Assembly: GCA_002917775.1 (NCBI GenBank)
Contig: KZ627150.1
Span: 120,972-184,971, forward strand
Direction of reading: 5' to 3'
DNA length: 64,000 nt
Origin: Glaciozyma antarctica PI12
Taxonomy: Eukaryota; Basidiomycota; Microbotryomycetes; Kriegeriales; Camptobasidiaceae
The position numbers and the translations under genes were made by a program. Below the pieces are notes generated by a model. The model saw nothing but the letters and a program-made list of their open reading frames with translations. It had not been told where the DNA came from and did not search any database. Numbering within the stretch: the first letter of the stretch is position 1; each line of letters begins with the position of its first letter. Positions 41,657 through 52,024 of the stretch are shown in pieces.

Positions 41657-44495
41657 ATGTCTACCGACCCTCGATTCGCAAAGCTACATACAGACCCTAG
41701 GTTCGTCCGACCAAAGGCGGCCAAGAACAAGCTCGTCGTCGACGAGCGCTTCAAGGAGTTCTTCGACGACTCTGATCGTGAGTCCTTGCTCCCTTCTCTG
41801 GCAGCAGCGACTGGGAGGGATGGTACGGTTCAGCAGGAGGAACGGCAGCTGACCTGTGGCTCCCGCGTTTGCAGCTACTCCGTCGACTTCCAAGGGCAAG
41901 GCGAAGAGGGCGCACAAGGTCGACAAGTACGGCCGACCTCTCGAGAAGGCCTCGACGAGCAATGAGCTCAAGCGGTACTACCGCATGCCCTCTCCCTCCG
42001 CCGAAGCTGCTGCCGGCGCTGCTGAGAAGGAGGATGGCTCGGACGAGGAAGCCTCGGAGGAGGAGGAGGAGGTGACGGAGAAGCCCTTCGTGGATCTGGC
42101 GCGTGGAGAGGGACTCCTCGAGTCCTCCGACGAGGAGGGAGCAGCAGCAGGGACGGATTCCGACTCCGACTCTGAAGGATCCGTCACTCTCGCCCCAGCC
42201 ACTCTCCGCCGTCGTCGCCCCTCCCCTTCTCGCAGCCCTTCCATCGACCTCTCCGAAACCGAGCCTGCGTTCGGCCCTGAAGGATCAGACGACGAGGAGA
42301 TTGAGAGCGAGGACGACACGCCGGACGTCGAGGCTACTCGCCGCCTTGCAGTCGTCAACATGGACTGGGACCACCTCCGCGCCGCAGACCTCTACCGCGT
42401 CCTCGCGTCCTCCCTCTCCCTCGCCGCTCTTCCCCCTCCTCCTCCTCCCAAACCGGTCAAGAACAAGAAGTTCGACTCAAACGGCGAGGAAGTTGGTCCG
42501 TACAAGCCTCCGTCGAGGCTTACGCTCGCGACCGGACGTCTTTTGAACCTTCGCATCTACCCGAGCTCGTTTGGAATGGAGAGGATGGAGAGGGAGGCGA
42601 GGGAGGGACCGCCGACCGAGGTGTTCTTGCGCGGGGGAGACGAGAGTGGGAGTGATGGGGAGGGAGGATTGAGGATGGGGAGGAAGAAGAGGAGGAGCAA
42701 GAAGCTTGAGAGCGATGATGAGGACGACGAGATTACGGAGCGGGATGTGCTGAGGGAGCAGGTCGAGGAGGGAGGGGAGGACTACGATGGGGAAGCTCTT
42801 AGGCGCTACCAGCTCGAGCGACTGAGGTGAGTCGAGCCTTCGAGCTGTGTGGGGAACAGGAGCTGATGAGGCTACGCTCGCAGGTACTACTACGCTGTCG
42901 CAACTTTCGACACTCCCGCCGCCGCCGCACACGTGTTTAGCGAGATTAACGGCACCGAGTTCGAGCGCACAGCGAACGTCTTCGACCTCCAGTGAGTCCG
43001 TTCTCTTCATCGTCGTTGTACAGGGTCCTGACTAGCCACACAGGTACATTCCCGAGGAGACTTCATTCGAGGACGACGTGATCCACGACGAAGCGACCGA
43101 AGCCTCCGTCGCAGCTGCCGGACCCGCGTACCAAGGCGTCGAGTTCGTGACCGACGTACGTCCTCCCTCATCCTCCTTCCGTCGCTTTCACTAACCCCGT
43201 CGCGCAGGCTCTCCGCCACTCGAAAGTCACTCTCACCTGGGACGCCGACGACCCTCACCGGAAGAGCAAGATCACCAACTTCCTCGCCTCGGCCACCGAC
43301 TCGAAGGGCAAGGGCAAGGGCAAGGGCAAGAACGCCAGGGAGATGAACGAGGACGACATCCGCGCCTACCTCGCTTCCTCGTCGGACGATTCCGACGCCG
43401 AGGAGGAGGACGCACCGGACGATTTCTTCGAGAGCGAGGAGAAGCCTAAGGCGAACAAGCGGGATAAGCTTCGGTCGCTCTTCGGGCTCGATAAGAGTGG
43501 TGGAGGAGGGAAGGAGTGGGATGGGGGGAAGAGTAGGAAGGGCCAGGAGGGGGAGATGCAGATCACTTTCGCGCCGGCGTTGACGGATGCGAAGGGGGTG
43601 GAGGAGGAGGAGGACGACGATCGGGACGAGACGGCGATCGAGACTTACAAGCGCAAGGAGAAGGAGCGTCGGGAGCGGAAGCGCCTCGAGCGCAAGGCGA
43701 AGCGGGACGGAGTCGAGCTGCCGCGCGACGGGGAGGAGGGACCCGAGTTCGGTGGAGAGGATACGGGAGCGGGAGGGTTCGACGATGCCTTCTTTGCGGA
43801 GGATGCGGACGAGGCGTTCGCCGCTTTCGATGCTGGGGACGATTTGGGGAGCGACGGGGAGATTGGAGAGAAGAAGGGGAGGGGAGCGGGGAAGAAGGAG
43901 GATAAGCCCAAGCTTTCGAAGCGCGCGAGGAGGGAGGCCAAGGCGGCGGAGGAGGCGAAGGACAAGGAGGCGCAGGCGGAACTCGCTCTTCTCGTCGCGA
44001 GCGATTCGGACGACGACCCCGACCGCAAGGGGAAGCACTTTGATATGCGCGCGATTCTCAAGGCGGAGAAGAACAAGGGGAAGAAGGTCAAGGGCCGCAA
44101 GGGGAAGAAGGTCGAGGACAAGGTCGAGGCGAAGGACGAGTTCAAGATCGACGTCGGCGACGACCGGTTCAAGAGCTTGCACGAGGACTACGATTTCGCC
44201 ATCGATCCTTCCAACCCTCGGTGCGTCTCCCTCTCTCCACTCGTCTCCTCGTCGCTGACCTCTCGTCGAACGCAGCTTCACTAAAACGCGCAACATGGAC
44301 GTCCTCCTCTCCGAAGGTCGCAAGCGTCGTGCGAAGGCTCACGACCCGCGTGCGCCCGTCGGTGCGCCCGTCGTCAAGCCGAATAAGGAGTTCAAGATGG
44401 ACGAGGGAGAGGAGATGAGGAAGCTCGTCGAGTCGGTCAAGCGGAAGGCTGGGGACGCGGGAGGGAGGGGCAAGAGGACGAAGGTCGAGGCGTGA
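41657..44495 (+). CDS. ESF1: ESF1, nucleolar pre-rRNA processing factor
   Basis: Required for early cleavage of pre-rRNA and 18S production in the nucleolus. Exons 41657-41777, 41875-42826, 42884-42991, 43044-43155, 43208-44220 and 44276-44495 sum to 2,526 nt, giving 841 residues. The N-terminus STDPRFAKLHTDPRFVRPK is diagnostic. The core has RRLAVVNMDWDHLRAADLY, LRIYPSSFGMERM, RYYYAVATFDTPAAAAHVF and a YIPEETSFEDDV block. The C-terminus has the NUC153-type segment DDRFKSLHEDYDFAIDPSNP-RFTKTRNM. Long acidic and lysine-rich tracts (SSDDSDAEEEDA, a KGKGKG repeat) are normal for the family. All six junctions are GT-AG and in frame. Confidence 0.95.
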
Positions 44496-44693
44496 GGGAG
44501 CGCAATCGCATTGGATTGTTCAGTCGCTGTTTGGCTGTGGTACCTGCTCTCCTTCCGTTACTTCCGACCATCCGAAAGCTTCCTTCCAGCATGAGGAACA
44601 CCGAGCGCGAGAAGGGAACAAAGCGGAGACGCCACTCTTGGGCCTCCCGCGCTGCTCTCTCCCTCCTTCCTCCCCCAACTCCACAGCTCGACG

Positions 44694-45796
44694 ATGGCAA
44701 CTCCACTGCTCAACGTTTGCGCTGGCTGCGATCAGCCAGGCAGGTACCGCTGCTCCAAGTGCCTCAAGAGCGGGCAAGAGACGCACTACTGCAGCCCCGC
44801 TCACCAAAAGCAGGTAAGCCCGTGCTCCTCCTCCTGTCCTCCTCCTCTTCCTCCAGCCCTCGCGTAAGGAGCAATTAAAGGCGAAGCGGGCGGCGAAGCG
44901 GGCGAAGAGGAGCACGCAAGGCTAACGGACCTGCGGACTCCCTCCCGACTATATCTTCTTCATGCCTGAGCTCTCGCGCGCCGAACACGATGTCTGGATC
45001 GATACCAAGGTTGGTGAGTCCGGCTTCCATCGCTGTGGGGTTGAGGGGAGCCCGAAGCCCGAAGCCCGGAGAGGCAGCGAGGTGCTGACTGCCGTTCCTC
45101 AGTTTTCGACAAACCCGGCTCGTTCGTTGACATGATAGGCCCTCTGGCAATGCGTTACATGAACCCAGCTCCTGGAGGTACGCATGTCTCTCCGTTGACA
45201 GCTACGAGCGTTTTCTGTGCTGTTGCGCGCAGAACCTCGCTTCCCTCTGCTCTCTCCCTGCGACGTCCGTCCTCCTTCCTTCCTACACAAAGCTCGCTGA
45301 CCACCTCCCACAGCGCGCTTGGAATGCCTACCAAGCCAAGATCTGCGGCGTCCCTCTCCGCAGCGACGAGCGCCAGGACTTCATTCAGGAGGTTCGCTAC
45401 CATGCCTACTGGCAAGAGCTTGACACCCTCTCCAAGGAATGGACGGAGTAGGAGAAGCGCGAGGAGCCCGACATCGCGTACTTCCCTTTCGACGCTGGGG
45501 CGGATCGCAAGTCTTTTGTCGACATGTACGCGAGGTTGTCGGCGAGGGCGTACGGCAAGCTTCCCTCGGCCACGACGTCCGAGTTCTTCAAGGCTGGACT
45601 CGTCTTTCATGCGATGCTGGATCAGGAGATGGAGAGGGGCGCGCCGAAACTTGCGAAGGAGGCGAAGCTCGTGCTGTGGGATCGCGTAGGGGAAGCGGCG
45701 AGGAGGAGCGTGGGGATGGAGGGAGGGGAGAAGCTGGTCAAGACTTTTGAGAAGCTTGACCAGTACTACAGGTCGCAGGACACGAGGTGGATGTGA
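44694..45796 (+). pseudogene. MYND-finger gene, decayed copy
   Basis: Begins MATPLLNVCAGCDQPGRYRC with SKCLKSGQETHYCSPAHQKQ, the first part of a MYND finger, but the closing W-HK-C section is missing after the next intron. The following lysine/alanine-rich segment ends in TAA at 44923-44925, after which the same frame continues PPDYIFFMPELSRAEHDVWID. Another stop, TAG 45449-45451, interrupts LSKEWTE-EKREEPDIAYF. The junction near 45230 also loses frame between MRYMNPAPG and NLASLCSLPATS. The end reads LDQYYRSQDTRWM before TGA. The body resembles the C-terminal domain that accompanies fungal MYND fingers. Two nonsense codons, a lost zinc half-site and a frame break together point to a true pseudogene. 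Confidence 0.7.
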
Positions 45797-46030
45797 TGAG
45801 ACGGAGGAGCGGATCGTGTCGACCTGAGCGAAAGTGGGGAGGGAGAGGGGAGCAGATGATGCAGTGAAGCAGCTTGAACTAGTATCTTCGTTTTCCAAAC
45901 TCCTTGCGATCGTGCGTGCTCTGGGAGAAGCAGGAGCAGGCAAGCTGTTTCTCAGCAGTGATCCTTCGCAACCGTCTCGACAAATCCGCATTCCATCCTA
46001 TGTGCATATGATATCGCCGCGTTCAGCGCC

Positions 46031-46827
46031 TCAAGCCTTGGCTTTGGTAGCCGCAACTGCCGCCTCAGCATCAGGGTTGAACTTGATGGAGACGCTGTTG
46101 ACGCAAGCGCGCTCGTTCGTCGGCGTCTTGTAGCCCTCACCCTTCTGCACTCGCCCAACTCCATCAGCTTCGTCCCTCGTCGCAGGAAGCAACATCACGC
46201 ACGAACAGGTGACCTAGGTGACCGCCGCAAGACGAGCAGACGATCTCGGTGCGCGCCATGCCGAATGCAGAATTCGGTGTGCTGAGTGACGGCGTCCAGG
46301 GATCGCGTCGAAGAATGCAGGCCAGCCGCACCCGCTCTTGAACTGCGCGCATAGGCACCATCAGCTCCTGAGGTGCTCCCCACCGCGCCAGGAAGACGCA
46401 CCTTGGTGTCAGCCGTGTACAAAGGGCTCCCGCAACCGGCACATTCGTAGATCCCCTTGTCGGCGTAGTGTCCATCGAGCGCACCGGTGCCAGCAGCCTC
46501 GGTCCCCTTCTTTCGGAGAATCTGCGTACCCTCCTCCATCAGCTCTTCGATCCCCGTCGATCGCGATCTCAACGCACTCGGAACTGCTCAGACGTGAGCT
46601 GCGCCTGCCACTCTGCTTCACTCTTTCCCTGCGCACCAGTCAGTGGAGGCCAGGGTCAAGAGGGAGGGGCGGACCTTCGGGTAATCGGCGGAGGACATTT
46701 GGCGAGAGGAGGAGGAACCCAGGGTGGCGAAGGTGGGGCGGAGGGCGAAGTAGGAGAGGGTAAGGACTGAGGCGGAGGCGAAGACTAGTGGGCGAGTCTT
46801 AATAGTCGCTGAGAGACGACTGAGCAT
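46031..46827 (-). CDS. Methionine-R-sulfoxide reductase B, with a local frame break
   Basis: Reduces methionine-R-sulfoxide using thioredoxin. The N-terminus (MLSRLSATIKTRPLVFASAS) looks like a mitochondrial presequence with a hydrophobic segment. The core shows EQFRILRKKGTEAAGTG, CAGC and CSSC (the two zinc CxxC pairs), SGCGWPAFFDAIPG and the catalytic RACVNSVSIKF. Four introns, each with a gctgatg branch, join these correctly. Between DAIPG and FGMARTE (46267-46300) the coding frame shifts twice within 30 bp; removing one C and one T gives a normal AVTQHTESAFGM. The stop is the complement of 46031-46033. Because MsrB is usually a single-copy housekeeping enzyme, consensus errors are plausible here. 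Confidence 0.75.
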
Positions 46828-47019
46828 TCGACGGCGTGTGGGGAGAGGTCAAGAGGGGGGACGAACGCGAGCTGAGTGAGATGAGGGCGCCCCTCTCCGC
46901 TTTCCTCGCGATTTACTTTCTCTTCCCTATTCTGCGTATCCAACAGTCTGGAGTAGCTGAAAGCACCTATTGCTATTACGACACGGGAGTATAAGAAGAA
47001 ACTATAAGGAGAAGGAAAT

Positions 47020-49533
47020 CTAAACAGCGAGAAGCGAGGAATGGACCGCCAAAGGACCTCCTTCGACCCCCATCACCCACACGCTCACGAGGTAGAACAA
47101 GTATGAGAGGATAGCGAGCCTAATCACCCACTCTGCAAAAGGAAGATTCAGCGATGCGAGCGAAAAAGCGAACGAGGAACTCACTCGTCGCCCAAACCTG
47201 GTTCGACTGAACCGCAAGCTGCTCCACCACCGTCTCCCCCGTACTCGCTCCCTCCTTCCTCCCCAACCAGCTCCTAACCTGCTTCTTATCCCCCCCTCGT
47301 CTCCACAAAAAGTTCCCCGGAACCGACATCGATCCCTCCTTGAGCCTCCCCCCAGTCCTCTTGAGCACTCCTCCAAGCCTCAACACCCTCCCAACCCCTC
47401 CACGTCCCTCGGGCGCCGCAGCCGTCGACTCGGCATACGTGTCCGACTCGGCGAGGTGCGAGACGATATCGAATTCGATCGTCGACGTGCGCGAGAGGGC
47501 GAGCGAGGGTAGCGAAGGGGGAGGAAGAGCGATCTCGCGGTACCCATCTACGAGCATCTCCATAGCTCCGTGCCAGGATCGACTGGAGGCGTTGATAGCG
47601 GCCGCTTGTCCCATGGCGCGACGGCGATCGTGGTTTGTTGAGAGGTCGATGAGGAGGGAGCGATAGAGGGAGCAGGCGAGGGGGAAGGTCGGGCTGCTGA
47701 TGTCAACGAGGGCGTGAGGGTTTGCTGGGAGAGGGCGGAAGGAGGTCTTGGTGTCGTAGGAAGGGAGGGAGGACCCGATTGATTCGGCGGAGGTGGTGGG
47801 GAGGAGGTCGTCGAGGTCGAGGAGAAGTCCTGCAGCAAGTTTGCAAAATCAGTGAGCTGCGAAGGGCGGAAATAAGGAGGACGGCACCTGTCTGATCATG
47901 CTTGACGAGATCGCAGACGCCTTCTGCTCGAAGCCCAACGACCGGAAGTCCGGAAGCTAGAGATTCAAGCACGACCTGTCCAAACGTCTCGGTCCTGCTC
48001 CCCTCATCAGCCAAAATCTTCGCACACTCACGAGCGAAAAACTCACCAGCTCGGGAACGCAAAAATATCCGCCGAAGCGTACGCCGCCGCCAATTCTTCC
48101 CCCTTGCGATACCCCATGAACACCGCTCCAAGTCCATAGCTCTCGCACAGCGCCTCCAGTTCTCCCCTCGCCGGACCATCCCCCACAAACACCAACTGAC
48201 AAGCCGGCCTCTCTCCATCCTGCGCTTCCAATCCCCTAAACGCCTCAACGAGCAACCGAAGGTTTTTCTCCCAGCTGATCCTGCCGACGTACAGCATGAC
48301 GACCTTACTCCCAGCGTCGTACGGCGTCGCCGCGCGGAAAGAGTAAGGAGGAGGAGAAGCAGCTGGACCGAGAACGAAATCGAGGCTGGGTCGATGGGAG
48401 GGGTCGACAGGGAGTAGGCGTGGGGAGAGGCGGGATTCAGCGAGAGGGAGGTCGGCGGACCAGGAGATGCGGAGAGTGGGGTCGCGTGCGCTGGGGCGGA
48501 AGATGGTCGTGTCGACGCCCTGTGTGGTGAGGTTAGCGAGGAGAGAGTGAGGTGAGGTTAGGAGACGTACGCGGGGCCAGAGACGGACGTTGTTGAAGCC
48601 TTGCTCGGTGAGCATGCGAGCGGTGGAAGGGGAGGGGCAGTAGGTGAGGCTGCATCTGTGAATCGAAAAGTGTGAGCGAGGCCTGGAGAGGAAGTGGCGA
48701 AAGACGAACCGCGAGTGGAGATTCCGCTGGTCGAGAAGAAGCGTCAGCGAGCGTCGTTGGGGAGCCGGCGAGAACGACGCACTTGAAGGTTCCACATCGT
48801 TGGAGTGAGCCACGAAAAAGCCGTAAAGAGTAGCGTAGGAAGCGAGGTTGGTGTGGTAGGAAGCAAGAAGGGGCGTATCGGGGAGCCAGTACTGGATCGC
48901 AGGAATGCATCTGCGTCGACTCCTTTCAGCTGCGAGCTCACCTACGTCGAAGAACGCACTCACTGTGCGCAAAGCCAAATCGGGTCGACAAACTGAATCA
49001 CATCGGGCTTGAACTCCACTGCGCGCAAAAACCAGCATCAGCGAACGTGCCCCCGTGCGAAGGTGGCGGAAAACCACGCACCAAGTCGGCGAATGAAGCG
49101 AGGTCGAATGAAGTTGAGCTTGAGGCCCTTGTAGACTCCCAGCAACGGGATCCCCTTCGTCCCAACCACCTCATGCCCAGCGTACGAGGTCTGCGCGCGG
49201 AAGTCAGCTCTCGCACTCGCCTTCGCACGAAAGACGTACCATCCCACTCTCCGGCCCCAGGACCAGCGCCTCGTGTCCCTCCATCTGCAAATGCTCCAAC
49301 AGCCTCGCCAGCGTCCTCGTCACTCCATCAACCTCTGCACGAAGCTCATCAGCCGCCACTCGAGACGTCGAGCGGAAATCGCACGTACTGGGAAGGAAGT
49401 TCTCCGTCACCACTGCGATGCGGAGAGTCCTCTTGCGGCCTCCTGCGTCGTCGGTAGGGAGCTTGGCTTTCTCCATTGTGTCGAGTTGACGGCCGTTGGG
49501 AGGGGGAAGCACGTTGTTGTTCGTCGTCGACAT
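47020..49533 (-). CDS. GT4-type glycosyltransferase with C-terminal membrane anchor
   Basis: Retaining nucleotide-sugar glycosyltransferase of the GT-B/GT4 class. The N-terminal Rossmann part has RIAVVTENFLP, KVDGVTRTLARLLEHLQ, GHEALVLGPESG and a hinge VRLWPRGVDTTIFRP. The C-terminal half has VVMLYVGRISWEKNLRLLVEA, LVFVGDGPARGELEAL, the donor-binding SWTETFGQVVLESLASGLPVV and LVKHDQTG. The C-terminus (WVIRLAILSYLFYLVSVWVM) is one membrane helix. The order resembles SQD2-like and fungal alpha-mannosyl- or glucosyltransferases; the acceptor is unknown, and a lipid or wall glycan is possible. Seven or more introns splice cleanly. The start MSTTNNNVLPPP is the complement of 49531-49533. Confidence 0.82.
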
Positions 49534-50228
49534 TTCGCAAGGTCGTTCGGGGGGATCGAGTCCCTGTATCGACTTCGGTGGGAGGAGTCGAAGCTGTGCG
49601 TCGAGAGTCGAACGATGAAAGCAAAGAGAAGGTGCGCCGGGAACGAGGAGAAGGAGTAATAGGACACCTTAGCGCACAACAACAAAATCCGACCAATCAC
49701 ATCGTCGATTCCAAACGTGTCTCGAGGATCCTACGCGCTCGTTGTCGACCTGCTGCGATGTGAGTGGCTGATAAACCATCCCCGTCAAGGCTTGAAGAGA
49801 TCGAGCTCTTGACCTGCTTCCGAGGGAAACTGGTGGGGAGTCCCCTAGTCGTGCTGACCTCACTCCGCGGGTCGATGGAACGTGCAGGACTCACCGGTGT
49901 CCGAAGTCGTAGTGTTGGTGAGCTGGAGGGCCTGCAGCACTCTCAAGGAGCAGCTAGTCCGGAGCAGGAAGCAGTGAATCGCAGAGAGCAAGCGAAAGGG
50001 AGCCGCGCGGATTCCGAAGCGCGACGACGACACACCGCCGACCTACGAAAGACGCGTCGTCAGCACCTGCAAGCTCCGCCCTCCCCATCGAAGCAGCCAC
50101 CTAACCGCATCCAGCCACTCCAGCATCAACTTCAGCACCGCACTCTCAACCTCGACGATTTGCGAAATGCGGTATTTGCAAACCATCCTTCCCCCTCAAT
50201 GCAAAGTCCATCCTCCTCCCTCCCATAC
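49534..50228. other. Intergenic, 695 bp
   Basis: Upstream region of the GT4 gene and 3' flank of the PEBP gene. The long open frame on the plus strand here (49764-50423) is composition-driven and overlaps the PEBP 3' end, so I do not call it. GGGGAGTCCCCTAG near 49835-49848 is a small near-palindrome. Confidence 0.4.
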
Positions 50229-51511
50229 TCAAACGAGCACAACAGCTCCGAAAACCGCAACAATACCCGCCAAGAGCGAGACGACAACCTGTCCCGCTCC
50301 AGAGGGAGTGGTAGTCGCAGCAGGCGCACCGGTGGTGCTGGCAGCCTTGGTGGTCGCAGCGCCAGTGGTAGAAGCGGCGGAAGTGGCAGCGAAGGTAGTG
50401 GCGGCGGCGGAGGTCTCCTGTGAGGGGGTTAGTGAGAGATAGTGAGAGATGGAGAGGGACGTACGGCGGCGGTGGTGGCGACGACGCTTCCGGTGGGCTC
50501 GCCGTTCTGGACTGCGAATGGAGAGGGATGAGTTGTGGTTCTGGGGAGGCGAGGAGGAGGAACGTACCGGTGAAAAACGAAGCTGCGACGAGGGTCAAGC
50601 CGGTGCTCTCGACGTAAGAGCTGACGCTGGATGGTGGGGCGAGAGGGTCAGCGCGTGAGGGAAATGCAGTAGTCTTGTGCGATCGCGAGGTAGGGAGGGC
50701 GGCGAAGTGGGAGATGGAAGGCAGGAATGCACGCACTTCCAGTGACCAGGAGCGATACCAGGAGCGTCGAGGTCGGCAGGAGCAGCAAAGGTGGCGGGCT
50801 GGGTGAAAAGAAGCCACGCGTAGCTGCAAGGCGGTAGGAATCAGCGCACGTCCTTGCAAAGACCTCGTCGACGTACCGGTGAGGTCCAGTTCCAGCACTG
50901 CCAACAACGCGCATCAGCTCCCTCTTCTTCCTCTTCTCATCCAACCGACTCACATGGGACCAGGGGCAGCGTAGTTGGTGATAACCCTCCCATCAACCGG
51001 CTCGAAAGTCGTGTTCCCCTCAGCCCCCGCAGCCCCCGTAAGGCCATTCGTCAAAAAGTGCCTATAGTTTCCCTCCAAATCGGGGTCTCCAAGACTCGCC
51101 GCATCCGCAAGCATGAGCGTGTAGGCGCTGCTGTCCGTGAACGTGGAAGCCGCCTCGGCAGAGGGAGTGATTTGGACTTCGGGACCGTCCGTCACTTGTT
51201 CGACGGTGTAGGCCTCTCCGTTAATGACAGGTCCGAAACCATAGGTCACGGTGAGGAGGGCGGTGGAGGTGAGGGGGACGCCGAAGCCAGTGTTCCTGCG
51301 CCAGGAGAAAAACGACGCGTTGTTAGCTTCGGGACGGAAAGGGAGAGGGGGTGGTGGGAGGGTCGGGAGGAGAAGCGTACGTGGCGGCACCGAGTCCTGA
51401 GTTGGCGTACTGAGCGTCTACGAGGGCGAGCTCAGCCGCCGAGGCCGTGGATGGGGCCTGAGCAGCGACCGAAGCGAAGAGCCCGAAGGCGAGGAGGGAA
51501 CGGGCAAACAT
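50229..51511 (-). CDS. Secreted, probably GPI-anchored PEBP-like protein
   Basis: Phosphatidylethanolamine-binding-protein fold exported to the cell surface. MFARSLLAFGLFASVAAQA is a signal peptide. The body has VTYGFGPVINGEAYTVEQV, ITPSAEAASTF, YTLMLADAASLGDPD, ITNYAAPGPM and TGPHRYAWLLFTQP, the PEBP ligand-pocket motif, then GHWKVSSYVESTGL. A Thr/Ala/Ser-rich stalk (repeats of TTGAATTKAAS type) leads to SGAGQVVVSLLAGIVAVFGAV, a hydrophobic GPI-attachment tail with a TGA immediately after. The DPDAP motif of cytosolic PEBPs is replaced by LADAASLGDPD. About 240-270 residues over five to six exons. Function unknown; secreted PEBPs occur widely in basidiomycetes. Confidence 0.78.
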
Positions 51512-52024
51512 CTTGAGCTGTGAGGGCTGACTGGCGCTTAAGGAGGGTGTGGGCTTGAGAGGGAAAGGAGCGGTGAGCGAGTGTGTGGGAGGAGAGAGAG
51601 GCGTAAGTCTCGGGAGGAGCGCCATGTCGGTACCTCCGATTCCGCAGACCCCTCTTGCAGGAGCGGGCGTGGTCGAGGTGACTTCAAGTCGAGCAGGCAG
51701 GCTCATCACAGCTAAACGAACGAGCTGTACCTGCTGTTGCTGAGCCTCCCGTAGCTGGGCGCCAGCGAGACCGAGGTCGCGTCCCGAGACCCAACGCGTT
51801 CCTCTTCCTATTTTTCGACCTTCTCCTCTGCCAGAGAACAGCCAAAGAGCGCGACTCTCCTCAGCGCAGTATCTCGCCAGGGTGCGAATCGCTTTGGAAT
51901 AGATGGTTTTCCAATTTTGAGTGGTGGTGGTTGCTCTTTCCGAGCTTTCGATGAGTGCGTGCGGTTGCTGTACAAGGTCCCCTCGTCCCCCAAGAACCGC
52001 GCCATATCCTGTCCCCCAATCCCT
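51512..52024. other. Intergenic, 513 bp
   Basis: 3' flank of TIM44 and upstream region of the PEBP gene, both on the minus strand. No gene or repeat recognised. Confidence 0.4.

Noticed and set aside
43007-44323. 438-codon open frame on the minus strand rich in Leu/Arg
   Set aside because: Antisense shadow of the acidic and lysine-rich ESF1 exon; no family signal and no splice sites.
49764-50423. 219-codon open frame on the plus strand ending in a Gly/Ser run
   Set aside because: Its Gly-rich end is the antisense of the PEBP Thr/Ser stalk; the rest is unstructured and lacks a start context.
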